Positions 14,888 through 24,199 of a DNA stretch of 25,110 bases are shown here, in pieces; the stretch's first letter is position 1; every line of letters begins with the position of its first letter. Position numbers and translations under genes: made by a program. The DNA is from RGIG1995 sp045658315 (GTDB lineage: Bacteria; Bacillota; Clostridia; Oscillospirales; CAG-272): NCBI GenBank assembly GCA_045658315.1, contig JAZOUV010000080.1, positions 1-25,110 on the forward strand. Reading direction: 5' to 3'. The notes beneath the pieces were generated by a model that did no database searches, was not told where the DNA came from, and saw nothing but the letters and a program-made list of their open reading frames with translations.

Positions 14888-16384
14888 ATGATTTGTGGAG
14901 CTGTCCAACAACTTATTAACTATGGTATCAAAAAAAATCTTATTACCAAAGCAGATGAATTGGTGGTACGCAATGAATTGATGGAGATTCTGCATTTAAC
15001 AGATTGGAAGATTTCTGAACCTGTTGAAGAAACAGAACTAATTGAAACAATTCTTGAACCGCTTGTTGATTATGCTTGCAGACAAGGAATAATCGCAGAC
15101 ACCGTTAATTCGAGAGATTTGTTCGATACAAAGCTGATGGGATGCTTAACTCCTATGCCGAGAGAGATAATTGCTCAATTTACAGAACAGTATAAAGAAA
15201 GTCCTGAAAAAGCAACTCAGTGGTATTACCGTATTAACCAAGACCTTAACTATGTCAGAGTCGAACGAATTGCCAAAGATTTAAAATGGAAATTCAAATG
15301 CGAATATGGTACATTGGATATAACGATAAACTGCTCTAAACCGGAAAAAGACCCAAGAGATATTGCCGCCGCAAAAAAGCAGAAAACATCATCATATCCC
15401 AAATGTCAGCTTTGTCCCGAAAATGCAGGTTTTGCAGGAACAGCAAAACATCCTGCACGGCAAAATCTGCGTCCTATTCCGATAACAGTCGGCGGAGAAG
15501 AATGGGAAATGCAATACTCTCCCTACGGATACTATAACGAGCATTGCATAGTTTTTAACACAAACCATACTCCTATGAAGATTGATTCTGCGGTGTTCGG
15601 AAAACTATTTGATATAGTTGATTTTCTTCCTCATTATTTCGTCGGTTCAAATGCAGATTTGCCGATTGTAGGCGGTTCAATTCTAACACATGAGCATTTC
15701 CAGGGAGGAAGATATACTTTTGCTATGGAAACAGCTCCTGTTGAAACGGAGTTTGAAATTCCCAAATATCCCGAAGTGAAAGCCGGAATTGTGAAGTGGC
15801 CAATGTCCGTTATACGGTTAAAATCAAAAAACCGTGATGAGTTGTCAAAATGCTGTGACCTTGTTTTGGAAAGATGGAAGGCATACAGTGACATATCGGT
15901 TCTTATTTTAGCGGAAACAGACGGTATACAGCACAATACAATTACTCCGATTGCAAGGAAGGATGGACTTGAATATATATGTGATCTTGTTTTGCGAAAT
16001 AATTTGACCACAAAAGACAGACCACTCGGAGTATTTCATCCGAATCCCAGCCTGCATCACATAAAGAAAGAAAACATCGGTCTTATTGAAGTTATGGGAT
16101 TGGCAGTGCTTCCGTCTCGATTGGAGAGAGATATCGGATTACTTGAAAGAACCTTAGCTACAGGTCAAAGCATTATAGCGATTCCGGAAATGGCACAGCA
16201 CGCAAAATGGATGCACTCAATTCAGGAAAGATACCCTGAATTAAATGCTGACAATGCAAAGGGAATTCTTGAACAAGAAATAGGAGCTGTTTTCCTTGAA
16301 GTTTTAAACGATGCCGGAGTGTTCAAGAGAACCCCGGAGGGCAAGGCTGCCTTCCTTCGTTTTATCGAATATATGAATGCGTAA
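14888..16384 (+). CDS. galT: UDP-glucose-hexose-1-phosphate uridylyltransferase, type 2
   Basis: Exchanges galactose 1-phosphate with UDP-glucose, giving UDP-galactose and glucose 1-phosphate. The 498-residue length and motifs belong to the Firmicutes GalT type 2 (GalT_2), not to the short E. coli type. They include CQLCPENAGFAGTAKHPARQ, SPYGYYNEHCIVFN, GGSILTHEHFQGG with the presumed active histidines, and HNTITPIARK. GGAGG (14875-14879) lies 8 nt before ATG 14888; an in-frame TTG at 14873 begins inside that site and is rejected. GalE, needed to recycle UDP-galactose, must be encoded elsewhere. Confidence 0.95.
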   Translation: MICGAVQQLINYGIKKNLITKADELVVRNELMEILHLTDWKISEPVEETELIETILEPLVDYACRQGIIADTVNSRDLFDTKLMGCLTPMPREIIAQFTEQYKESPEKATQWYYRINQDLNYVRVERIAKDLKWKFKCEYGTLDITINCSKPEKDPRDIAAAKKQKTSSYPKCQLCPENAGFAGTAKHPARQNLRPIPITVGGEEWEMQYSPYGYYNEHCIVFNTNHTPMKIDSAVFGKLFDIVDFLPHYFVGSNADLPIVGGSILTHEHFQGGRYTFAMETAPVETEFEIPKYPEVKAGIVKWPMSVIRLKSKNRDELSKCCDLVLERWKAYSDISVLILAETDGIQHNTITPIARKDGLEYICDLVLRNNLTTKDRPLGVFHPNPSLHHIKKENIGLIEVMGLAVLPSRLERDIGLLERTLATGQSIIAIPEMAQHAKWMHSIQERYPELNADNAKGILEQEIGAVFLEVLNDAGVFKRTPEGKAAFLRFIEYMNA

Positions 16385-16420
16385 ACCACACATTTAAATG
16401 AGAGAACAAAGGAGATAATT

Positions 16421-17818
16421 ATGGAACAGAAAAAATATTTAAAATGGTATCATAAAATCGGATACGGTTCAGGTGACGTTGCAGGTAACTGTGTTTATGC
16501 ACTTCTTACTGCATTTATGATGATTTATCTGACCGATACGGTTGGACTCAGTATGGGTATAGTAAGTACCTTAATTGCTGTTTCAAAGATTTTTGACGGT
16601 GTATCCGACTTCTTCTTCGGAAGAATGATTGATAAGACACACACGAAGATGGGAAAAGCTCGTCCCTGGATGCTCTGGCCTTACATTGGCTGCTCAGTTG
16701 CACTCGTTGCTTGCTTTGCAATACCTATGAATTGGGGAGAAACTGCACAGTACATTTTCTTCTTTATTTCATACACCCTTCTCAATGCAGTTTTCTTTAC
16801 AGCAAACAACATTGCCTACGCATCACTTACAGCTCTTATCACAAAGAACACAAGTGAAAGAGTACAGCTCGGTTCCTTCCGTTTCATCTTTGCTTTTGGT
16901 ACAAAGATTATAATTGAAGCTGTTACAATTCAGGCAGTAGCTTGGCTTGGTGGCGGAGCTTTAGGTTGGAGAACTATTGCTATCGTTTATGCAGTTCTCG
17001 GTCTTGTTGTCAATACTATCTCTGTCTTCTCTGTAAAAGAACTTCCCGAAGCGGACGAAGGTATGGAAGAGGAACGTGCAGAAGAACACAAACTTACTTT
17101 CTTAAAATCCTTCAAGCTTCTGCTTAAAAACAAATACTATGTCATCATTTGCGTTACCTACATTATGACACAGATATATGCCTCTGTTATTGGTATGGGT
17201 ACTTATTATGCAAAGTATATTCTTGGCAACGAGACACTCTTTAGTGATCTCTCGCTCGCTATCAATATCACCATGGTTGTGGCTCTGATTGCACTCCCTA
17301 TGGTTATTCAAAAAATGGGCGGTATGTATAAGCTCAATATTGCAGGTTATATTCTTGCATCGGTCGGTCGTCTTGGTGTTATGGTTGCCGGATATATGGG
17401 AAGCATCCCGCTGATGCTCGCCTTTACAGCTATTTCAACCTTGGGTATTGCACCTCTTCAGGGTGATATGAATGCGCTTATCGCTTCTTGCTCTGAATAT
17501 ACAACATTAAAGACAGGTCACAGACTTGACGGTATGATGTATTCTTGCTCTTCTCTCGGTATTAAAGTCGGCGGTGCTCTCGGTACAGCTATCTGCGGTT
17601 GGCTTCTCGATCTTGCAGGCTATGTTGAAAACGCAGCAGTACAGACACCTGCAACAGTAAACATGCTCCATTTCCTCTATCTTTGGGCTCCTTTAATTCT
17701 TTGCGCAGTAGTAGCTGTCCTTCTTTCACGCCTTAAGGTAGAAAAGGCTAACAAAGAGCTTCTTGAAGAAAAACACATGACCGAAGATGATGTTGAAGTA
17801 GTTTACGGAAACGTATAA
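16421..17818 (+). CDS. GPH-family sugar:cation symporter (lactose/galactoside permease)
   Basis: A 465-residue major-facilitator protein with about 12 membrane segments. The N-terminal part, KIGYGSGDVAGNCVYALLTAFMMIYLTD and GVSDFFFGRMIDKTHTKMGKARPW, is the MelB/LacS/XynB (glycoside-pentoside-hexuronide) signature; the aspartates in these helices bind the coupling cation. The C-terminus ends in a short hydrophilic tail and has no phosphotransferase IIA-like domain such as LacS carries. Its position between galT and lacZ points to lactose or a related galactoside. AAAGGAG precedes ATG 16421, 36 nt after galT. The next gene's ribosome site overlaps its stop. Confidence 0.92.
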   Translation: MEQKKYLKWYHKIGYGSGDVAGNCVYALLTAFMMIYLTDTVGLSMGIVSTLIAVSKIFDGVSDFFFGRMIDKTHTKMGKARPWMLWPYIGCSVALVACFAIPMNWGETAQYIFFFISYTLLNAVFFTANNIAYASLTALITKNTSERVQLGSFRFIFAFGTKIIIEAVTIQAVAWLGGGALGWRTIAIVYAVLGLVVNTISVFSVKELPEADEGMEEERAEEHKLTFLKSFKLLLKNKYYVIICVTYIMTQIYASVIGMGTYYAKYILGNETLFSDLSLAINITMVVALIALPMVIQKMGGMYKLNIAGYILASVGRLGVMVAGYMGSIPLMLAFTAISTLGIAPLQGDMNALIASCSEYTTLKTGHRLDGMMYSCSSLGIKVGGALGTAICGWLLDLAGYVENAAVQTPATVNMLHFLYLWAPLILCAVVAVLLSRLKVEKANKELLEEKHMTEDDVEVVYGNV

Positions 17819-17831
17819 GGAGGTGTTGGCA

Positions 17832-20402
17832 GTGAAAGAATATCAGAGATTTGACAGAATAGGTACTACTCCTCACAGAAGCTACTATATTCCTTTTGCA
17901 CCCGATGATACAGTACGCACAAAACACGGTATCATTGACCGCACCTCGAGCTCTCGTTTCACACTTCTTGACGGTGTCTGGCAGATTAAACAGCACGACC
18001 ACGTTGAAGATTTTGACGTGAATGAAAAGCTTGGGGAAGACATTCCCGTTCCCGCCTGTGTTCAGATGCACGGATATGACCAGATTCAGTATCTTAATAC
18101 AAGATATCCTTTCCCGGTTATGTTCCCTCATCTGCCTTACGAAAATCCTTGCTGGCATTACCGCCGTACCTTTAACATCAAAAAGCAGGCAGGAGAAAGA
18201 TATTATATAAATTTTGAAGGTGTTGACAGCGCATTTTACCTTTACATCAACGGTTCATTCAAGGGATATTCTCAGATTTCTCACGCCACAAGCGAGTTTG
18301 ACATCACAGAGCTTGCTGTAAACGGTGAAAATACAATTGACATTCTTGTTCTTAAATGGTGTATTTCCACCTATCTTGAGTGTCAGGATAAATTCAGATT
18401 TTCGGGTATCTACAGAAGCGTTTATATGCTTACACGTCCTGAAAACCACATTACGGATTACAAGATTGAAACCAAAATTGACGGAAACAACGGTGTTCTG
18501 AAATTTATCAATGAAAGTCCCGTTGATATCGAGCTTACTCTCGAAGACAAAACAGTTACGGCAAAGGCAAATGACAACGTTTCTGTAATTTTACCCGATG
18601 TGAAGCTTTGGACTGCGGAAACTCCCAATCTTTACGCTTTAACACTTACCGCAAACGGAGAAAAAATTATTGAAAATATCGGTTTTAGAGAAATCACTAT
18701 CGACGGTAAGGTGTTTAAGGTTAACGGTGAAGCCGTAAAACTTAAAGGCGTTAACCGACACGACTTCCATTGTGAAACAGCAGCAACAGTAAGCCTTGAG
18801 GATTTGGCAAGAGACGTTCACCTGATGAAAGAGCTCAACGTCAATGCTGTCAGAACCTCACACTATCCCAACGCTCCTGAGTTTTATATCATATGCGATA
18901 CATACGGTCTTTATGTTATGGATGAAGCTGACCTTGAAATGCACGGTGCCTGCACACGTGACGGCAGATATGATATGGAACTTTGGTCTGAATATGCCGA
19001 AAACGAATTCTTTACACCCGGTATTACAGACAGACATATTGCTCTTGTTGAGCGTGACAAAAACCGTCCGAGTGTAATTATATGGTCACTCGGTAATGAG
19101 AGTTCCTTCGGAAAAGCTTTCTTTGAAGGTGCAAAATACATTAAGAACCGTGACAATACCCGTCCGGTACACTATGAAGGCTTGCAGAATGCAGACCCGA
19201 AATATTATTATTCCGACCTTGTTGATATGGTCAGCATGATGTATCCGTCTTTTGACACAATCCGTGAAAAAGTTCTTGAAAATCCCGAAGAAACCCGTCC
19301 GTTTGTTATGTGTGAATATACACATGCTATGGGTAACAGCTGCGGAGATATAGCAGAGTATTGGGATATGATTTACAATAATGAGCAGATGATGGGTGCT
19401 TTTGTTTGGGAATGGGCAGACCACGGTATCAAAACCGACAAAGGCTTCCTGTACGGCGGTGACTTCAAGGAGCCTGAGCACGATGGAAACTTCTGTGCTG
19501 ACGGTCTTCTGACACCTGATAGGAAGCTTAAATCAAACGCTCTTGAAATGAAAGCGGTTTACGGCGGAAAAACAAAGTCAGAGGTTACTATCGTTGATAT
19601 TCCCGCAAGCACGTATAGATTCTCATCGGCAATTGACATTGAAGTTAACGAGCATACCAGTGAAATTACTTCAATTAAAGCCGACGGAAAAGAAATTCTT
19701 CGTGTACCGATGCACTTTAATATTACACGATTCACCGATAACGACAGAGAACTTGTTCCCCATTGGATAGGCAGATGTCATCTTGATTCCTGCAAACCTC
19801 ACATCTTCTCTTGCGAAAAGACGGAAAACTCCTACAAATTCAAAGGATGCCTTGCCGCAAACTGTCTGATGCCTGCCGCATTTTTTGAAATTATGTATGA
19901 GGTTTCAGGCAATGTTCTGACAGCTACCGTTGAATATACGCTTGCAGATTATGTTGAGAATTTTCCCCGTTTCGGTGTTGAGTTTGGTGTAGATAAAGCT
20001 TATGCTAACTTCTCTTATGCGGGCTTCGGACCTACCGAAAGCTATGTGGATAAGCATATAGCCTGTGAATACGGCTACTATGTAAGCTCTGCCCGCGAAA
20101 ACTATGAACATAAATATATTCGTCCTCAGGAATCGGGCAGCCACTATGCTTGTAAGTATATGGCTGTAAAGGATTTATTTAAGGTAACGGCAGAACAGCC
20201 TTTCTCATTTTCAGTAAATCCCTACACAACAAAACAGCTTTGTGAAACACTTCACTCATTTGAGCTTGAAGAAAATGATTTTGTAAATGTTTGTATCGAC
20301 CTTGCAATGCGTGGCGTTGGCTCTCATTCCTGCGGTCCTGAATTGCCTGCAGAATACGAAATCCCGAAAACAGGTAAAAATACCTTCAAGTTTACATTTT
20401 AA
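17832..20402 (+). CDS. lacZ: Beta-galactosidase, GH2 family
   Basis: Hydrolyses lactose to galactose and glucose in the cytoplasm (no signal peptide). The 856-residue protein has the GH2 order: jelly-roll domain (about 35-200) with GFREITIDGKVFKVNGEAVKLKGVNRHDFH leading into the TIM barrel. The acid/base is E423 in WSLGNESSFG and the nucleophile is E495 in MCEYTHAMGNS. A Bgal_small_N-type C-terminal domain begins around 600. It is shorter than E. coli LacZ (1,024). AAGGAGG (17817-17823) lies 8 nt before GTG 17832, the chosen start; the in-frame TTG 17826 is 2 nt away and GTG 17823 overlaps the site. A terminator follows at 20451. Confidence 0.95.
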   Translation: MKEYQRFDRIGTTPHRSYYIPFAPDDTVRTKHGIIDRTSSSRFTLLDGVWQIKQHDHVEDFDVNEKLGEDIPVPACVQMHGYDQIQYLNTRYPFPVMFPHLPYENPCWHYRRTFNIKKQAGERYYINFEGVDSAFYLYINGSFKGYSQISHATSEFDITELAVNGENTIDILVLKWCISTYLECQDKFRFSGIYRSVYMLTRPENHITDYKIETKIDGNNGVLKFINESPVDIELTLEDKTVTAKANDNVSVILPDVKLWTAETPNLYALTLTANGEKIIENIGFREITIDGKVFKVNGEAVKLKGVNRHDFHCETAATVSLEDLARDVHLMKELNVNAVRTSHYPNAPEFYIICDTYGLYVMDEADLEMHGACTRDGRYDMELWSEYAENEFFTPGITDRHIALVERDKNRPSVIIWSLGNESSFGKAFFEGAKYIKNRDNTRPVHYEGLQNADPKYYYSDLVDMVSMMYPSFDTIREKVLENPEETRPFVMCEYTHAMGNSCGDIAEYWDMIYNNEQMMGAFVWEWADHGIKTDKGFLYGGDFKEPEHDGNFCADGLLTPDRKLKSNALEMKAVYGGKTKSEVTIVDIPASTYRFSSAIDIEVNEHTSEITSIKADGKEILRVPMHFNITRFTDNDRELVPHWIGRCHLDSCKPHIFSCEKTENSYKFKGCLAANCLMPAAFFEIMYEVSGNVLTATVEYTLADYVENFPRFGVEFGVDKAYANFSYAGFGPTESYVDKHIACEYGYYVSSARENYEHKYIRPQESGSHYACKYMAVKDLFKVTAEQPFSFSVNPYTTKQLCETLHSFELEENDFVNVCIDLAMRGVGSHSCGPELPAEYEIPKTGKNTFKFTF

Positions 20403-20449
20403 TTAAGTTTCAAAACAACGGATGCGGTTTTGTCGCCGAGTAAATGACA

Positions 20450-20491
20450 AAAAATCGGAGATACCTCATCAACAGGTGTCTCCGATTTTTA
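20450..20491 (+). terminator. Rho-independent terminator after lacZ
   Basis: AATCGGAGATACCT (20453-20466) pairs with AGGTGTCTCCGATT (20474-20487) apart from one central position, over a 7-nt loop, and TTTAATTT follows. It closes the lac/gal operon. Runs of A before the stem would also give a T-tract on the minus strand. Confidence 0.9.
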
Positions 20492-20513
20492 ATTTGAAAG
20501 ATAGGTGAAACAA

Positions 20514-22262
20514 ATGACATTTTTGGATATGTTGGGAATGGTCGGCGGTCTTTGTCTGTTCCTTTTCGGAATGAACATTATGGGTGATGCTTTGGAACGC
20601 AGAGCCGGAGGAGGTTTAAAGTTATTACTTGGAAAACTTACAAAAAATAAACTTACTGCGTTTATAACCGGTCTTGCAGTTACTGCAATAATCCAAAGCT
20701 CATCGGCAACTACCGTTATGGTTGTTGGCTTTGTTAATTCAGGTCTTATGACATTGAAGCAATCCATAGGTATTATTATGGGTGCAAACATCGGTACAAC
20801 GGTAACGGCATGGATTTTGAGCCTAAGCGGTATTTCCGGTGACAGTTTATTTGTTCAGATTTTTAAGCCTACCTCATTCACACCGATTTTGGCATTAATA
20901 GGTATATTTATGCTGATGTTCGGTAAAACCAGCAAAAGAAAAGATACTTCAATGATTCTGCTTGGCTTTGCAACTCTTATGTTTGGAATGGATGCAATGT
21001 CCGATTCTGTTTCGGGATTAGCCGATGTTCCTGCTTTCCAAGAATTATTCTTGTTGTTTAAAAATCCTATTCTTGGAGTTGTCGTCGGCGCAGTATTAAC
21101 TGCTGTTATACAGTCCAGCTCTGCTTCGGTAGGTATTTTACAAGCATTATCCGTTACCGGTCAGGTATCATACGGAGCTGCAATTCCTATTATAATGGGA
21201 CAAAACATAGGAACTTGCATTACTGCCATAATTTCATCATTTGGTGCTAACAGAAATGCAAAAAGAGCAGCGGTTGTTCACCTTTCTTTCAATATAATCG
21301 GTACTGCTGTTTGGCTTACTGTTTTTGCAATTGTATCAAAAATATTTGAACCGAAAATACTTAATGAATCAGCCTCTTATTTAGGTATTGCAATCTCTCA
21401 CTCAGTTTTCAATATTTTGTGCACAATATTGTTGCTTCCGATGTCTTCTTTACTTGAAAAACTTGCTGTTAAACTTGTCCCCGATGCTAATAAAACTGAA
21501 ACCTCGGTAGTTTTGGATGAAAGACTGCTCGCAACGCCCACAGTGGCTTTAGAGCGTTCTTATGATTTGGTTTGCAGTATGGCTGATGATGCAAGGCGTT
21601 CCATTAATTTAAGTTTGGATTATCTGATGAATTCATCTGCTGTATCTGTGCAGGAAATTCGTGATTTAGAGGATAAAACCGACAAGTATGAAGATATTAT
21701 CGGTACTTATTTAATAAAATTAAGCCGAGTTCAGACGGGAGACCATGAAAGTGCGGTTATTTCTGAGCTTCTAAAAATAATCGGTGACTGTGAAAGAATA
21801 GCCGACCATAGCGTAAATGTTTTGGAATCAGCTGAAGAACTCAGAAGCAAAGGAATTGAGTTCACTTTAAAAGCACAAAATGAACTGTCGCTTATGTGCG
21901 ATGCTGTAAGAGAGATTATAGAACTTGCACACTGTTCATTTGTTAATAGAGATTTATCGGTAGCACACAAAATTGAAGCGTTGGAACAAGTAATTGACGA
22001 TATGAAAAAACGCTTGAGAGATGAACATGTGTTACGATTAAAAAACGGTGAATGTACGGTTGAAGCCGGCTTTGTATGGGCAGACTTATTAACTAACCTT
22101 GAAAGAGTTTCGGACCATTGTTCCAACATAGCCGCTTGCATTATCGATGCAGCAGAAGATAATATGAACCTGCACGAATCGGTAAGAGCAATTAAAAAAC
22201 ATTCTGATTTTGAAGAGATATACGAAGTTTATTCAAATAAATATCTTGTTAATACTAAATAA
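20514..22262 (+). CDS. Na+/phosphate cotransporter with C-terminal PhoU-like domain
   Basis: A 582-residue protein. The N-terminal 330 residues are the duplicated Na+/Pi cotransporter fold with the paired QSSSA motifs (61-65 and 200-204) that line the transport site in NptA/SLC34 proteins. The C-terminal part (about 345-570) is helical and PhoU-like: CERIADHSVNVLE and LERVSDHCSNIAACI. Such fusions are known from bacteria and are thought to be phosphate importers regulated by the PhoU part. ATG 20514 follows AGGTG; GTG 20505 lies in that site and is rejected. mgsA follows after 14 nt, so the two are co-transcribed. No Pho-box-like array is seen upstream; transcription may partly come from read-through of lacZ. 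Confidence 0.9.
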   Translation: MTFLDMLGMVGGLCLFLFGMNIMGDALERRAGGGLKLLLGKLTKNKLTAFITGLAVTAIIQSSSATTVMVVGFVNSGLMTLKQSIGIIMGANIGTTVTAWILSLSGISGDSLFVQIFKPTSFTPILALIGIFMLMFGKTSKRKDTSMILLGFATLMFGMDAMSDSVSGLADVPAFQELFLLFKNPILGVVVGAVLTAVIQSSSASVGILQALSVTGQVSYGAAIPIIMGQNIGTCITAIISSFGANRNAKRAAVVHLSFNIIGTAVWLTVFAIVSKIFEPKILNESASYLGIAISHSVFNILCTILLLPMSSLLEKLAVKLVPDANKTETSVVLDERLLATPTVALERSYDLVCSMADDARRSINLSLDYLMNSSAVSVQEIRDLEDKTDKYEDIIGTYLIKLSRVQTGDHESAVISELLKIIGDCERIADHSVNVLESAEELRSKGIEFTLKAQNELSLMCDAVREIIELAHCSFVNRDLSVAHKIEALEQVIDDMKKRLRDEHVLRLKNGECTVEAGFVWADLLTNLERVSDHCSNIAACIIDAAEDNMNLHESVRAIKKHSDFEEIYEVYSNKYLVNTK

Positions 22263-22276
22263 TTTGTGAGGAAAAA

Positions 22277-22687
22277 ATGAAAATCGCATTAATTGCACAT
22301 GACAAAAAGAAAAATGAAATCATTGAATTGGCAAAGAAATATAAAGATGTTCTTGCCAAATATGAGCTGTATGCTACAGGCACAACCGGAACTCTTATTA
22401 TGGGCGAAACCGGTCTGAAAATTGTCAGAATGAAGAGCGGTCCGAAGGGTGGCGACCAACAAATCGGTGCCATGCTCGCAAACGGAGAACTTGACTTGAT
22501 TGTTTTCCTCCGTGACCCATTAACAGCACAGCCTCATGAGCCTGATGTTTCTGCACTTCTCCGTCTTGGTGATGTTCAGAGAATCCCTCTTGCAACAAAC
22601 ATAAACAGTGCAACAATAATGCTTGAAGCATTAAAGAATGAAACTTTTTTTAACCTTGTAAAAACCACAACAAATATTGAAGAATAA
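22277..22687 (+). CDS. mgsA: Methylglyoxal synthase
   Basis: Converts dihydroxyacetone phosphate to methylglyoxal and inorganic phosphate, a bypass of lower glycolysis. The 136-residue protein aligns well by eye with E. coli MgsA (152). It shows ALIAHDKKK, YATGTTGTLI, SGPKGGDQQIGA, FLRDPLTAQPHEPDV and IPLATN. D60, D80, H87 and D90 correspond, with a constant offset of 11, to E. coli D71, D91, H98 and D101. The characterised enzymes are strongly inhibited by phosphate, which fits its place behind a phosphate importer. GTGAGG precedes ATG 22277. A terminator follows at once. Confidence 0.96.
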   Translation: MKIALIAHDKKKNEIIELAKKYKDVLAKYELYATGTTGTLIMGETGLKIVRMKSGPKGGDQQIGAMLANGELDLIVFLRDPLTAQPHEPDVSALLRLGDVQRIPLATNINSATIMLEALKNETFFNLVKTTTNIEE

Positions 22688-22689
22688 CA

Positions 22690-22740
22690 AAACAGCCGTA
22701 ACTGTAATGGATAGAACAGTTACGGCTGTTTATATTTAAT
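22690..22740. terminator. Hairpin terminator between mgsA and niaR
   Basis: AACAGCCGTAACTGT (22691-22705) pairs perfectly over 15 bp with ACAGTTACGGCTGTT (22716-22730). The plus side is followed by a modest TATATTTAATC and the minus side by TTGTTATTCTT. It sits between convergent genes and probably serves both. A smaller hairpin, GCTTCA-CTC-TGAAGC (22758-22772), lies nearer niaR. Confidence 0.88.
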
Positions 22741-22822
22741 CGTTCAGATTTTCCTCGGCTTCACTCTGAAGCTAGGGGGCATAAGAAATAATGGGTTTAA
22801 CATCCTTGTTTTTTACCTTATA

Positions 22823-23335
22823 TCACGTTCCTTGAGCGATATATCCTCGTTTCTCAAGAGTATTTTGAATGCTGTCTAAAACATCTTCAGAATCCGCACG
22901 AACGGTATGATAATGATAACCGCCGGTTATGTTCATAAGCTCGGTTGATTTACCGCTTCTTACTCCCTCAATAAATTGCTTTATATGAAGACTTGAAAAG
23001 ATGTTTAGCGGTGCTGTCATTTTACCGTAAACCTTATGCCAGACAAACACATCAACTACCGTTCCGCCAAGATTTACAATAGTATTTAATTCATCTTCGG
23101 TTTCTTCGGTAGTATGATACACTTTGAAAACACGCTCTTTCAAAGGTGATTTCTGAATGATATATCCGTTATGGGTAGAAAGAATATCGTAACCCGAACC
23201 TTTAAGCACGGTTATATCCTGAACAATAATCTGTCTTGACACTCCGAATTCTTCGGAAAGCTTACCACCCGATATTGCTTCGGTTGACGATAACAGCAGA
23301 TTAACAATCGCTTTTCTTCTGTCAGCAGCTTTCAT
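22823..23335 (-). CDS. niaR: Nicotinate-responsive repressor NiaR (3H domain)
   Basis: A 170-residue repressor of NAD synthesis and niacin uptake genes in Firmicutes. The N-terminal winged helix (about 5-60) has LSEEFGVSRQIIVQDITVLKGSGYDI; the C-terminal 3H domain holds the conserved histidines, here H74 with E82, H100, H117, and H141/H143 in GGYHYHTV. H74, E82, H141 and H143 look like the metal site described for a Thermotoga NiaR; nicotinic acid is the corepressor. It is the last gene of nadB-nadC-niaR, 12 nt after nadC, so it probably represses its own operon. The operator would be upstream of the operon, outside the window. Confidence 0.93.
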   Translation of the reverse strand: MKAADRRKAIVNLLLSSTEAISGGKLSEEFGVSRQIIVQDITVLKGSGYDILSTHNGYIIQKSPLKERVFKVYHTTEETEDELNTIVNLGGTVVDVFVWHKVYGKMTAPLNIFSSLHIKQFIEGVRSGKSTELMNITGGYHYHTVRADSEDVLDSIQNTLEKRGYIAQGT

Positions 23336-23347
23336 TGATACACCCCT

Positions 23348-24199
23348 TTATACAGCGTGCAAATTTTTAAGCGAGAGGTCTAAAATAGGAGAAGAGTGCG
23401 TGAGAGCTCCGCTCGAAATATAGTCTACACCAATATCGGTAAGCTTTGCAACATTTTCTTTTGTAACATTTCCGCTACACTCTGTTTCAGCTTTACCCGC
23501 ACAGAGTTCAACAGCTTTTTTCATATCCTCAATACTCATATTATCAAGCATAATGATATCAGCTCCCGCTTCAAGAGCTTCTCCCAGCATATCAAGATTT
23601 TCAACTTCAATTTCGATTTTGCGTACAAAAGGTGCGTATTCTTTCGCCATTGCAACAGCCTGTTTTACACCGCCTGCGGCACCGATATGGTTATCCTTTA
23701 AAAGAATACCGTCGCTGAGATTAAAGCGGTGATTGTAACCGCCGCCAACTTTTACCGCATACTTTTCAAAAACACGCATACCGGGTGTTGTTTTTCTTGT
23801 GTCGAGAAGCTTGGTGTTGGTGCCTTTGAGCAAGTCAGCAATTTTACGGGTATATGTAGCAATACCGCTCATACGCTGCAAAAAGTTCAAAGCTGTTCTT
23901 TCACCCGAAAGCAAAACTCGGATATCACCACGAACAAAGCCTAACTTTTGTCCGTTCTTTACGCAGTCACCGTCTTTACAGGTGAAGGTAACCTCTGTTT
24001 TTTCATCAAGCAGTTCAAACACTCTCTTAAAAACATCAAGACCTGCGATAACGCCGTCTTCTTTGCAAATCAGGTCAACTTCTCCGAGCTGATACTCTCG
24101 CATAACAGAGTTGGTTGAAATATCCTCACTTGTTATATCTTCTTTAAGTGCATTTAAAATAAGGTCATCTGCGTTTAATTTCATAGTAATATTATTCAT
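23348..24199 (-). CDS. nadC: Nicotinate-nucleotide pyrophosphorylase (quinolinate phosphoribosyltransferase)
   Basis: Makes nicotinate mononucleotide from quinolinate and PRPP with loss of CO2, the step joining de novo NAD synthesis to the shared pathway. The 283-residue protein has the usual length. It shows ALNFLQRMSGIAT, LDTRKTTPGMR, KVGGGYNHRFNLSDGILLKDNH, IEIEVEN, DIIMLDNM and ISSGALTHS, which cover the substrate and PRPP sites. ATG 24199 follows GGAGAAG and overlaps the end of nadB by 8 nt, so the two are translationally coupled. Confidence 0.96.
   Translation of the reverse strand: MNNITMKLNADDLILNALKEDITSEDISTNSVMREYQLGEVDLICKEDGVIAGLDVFKRVFELLDEKTEVTFTCKDGDCVKNGQKLGFVRGDIRVLLSGERTALNFLQRMSGIATYTRKIADLLKGTNTKLLDTRKTTPGMRVFEKYAVKVGGGYNHRFNLSDGILLKDNHIGAAGGVKQAVAMAKEYAPFVRKIEIEVENLDMLGEALEAGADIIMLDNMSIEDMKKAVELCAGKAETECSGNVTKENVAKLTDIGVDYISSGALTHSSPILDLSLKNLHAV

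Noticed and set aside
15634..16011. 125-codon minus-strand frame inside galT
   Set aside because: It is the antisense shadow of a well-conserved gene, with no ribosome site or recognisable domain.
19086..19481. 131-codon minus-strand frame inside lacZ
   Set aside because: It runs opposite the catalytic barrel of LacZ, whose motifs are intact on the plus strand.
21731..22141. 136-codon minus-strand frame inside the Na/Pi cotransporter gene
   Set aside because: Antisense shadow of the PhoU-like domain; composition is low-complexity Ser-rich, typical of reverse reading.
22741..22822. Small gene or regulatory RNA between mgsA and niaR
   Set aside because: Only a 6-bp hairpin (22758-22772) is seen; no frame with a ribosome site and no promoter.
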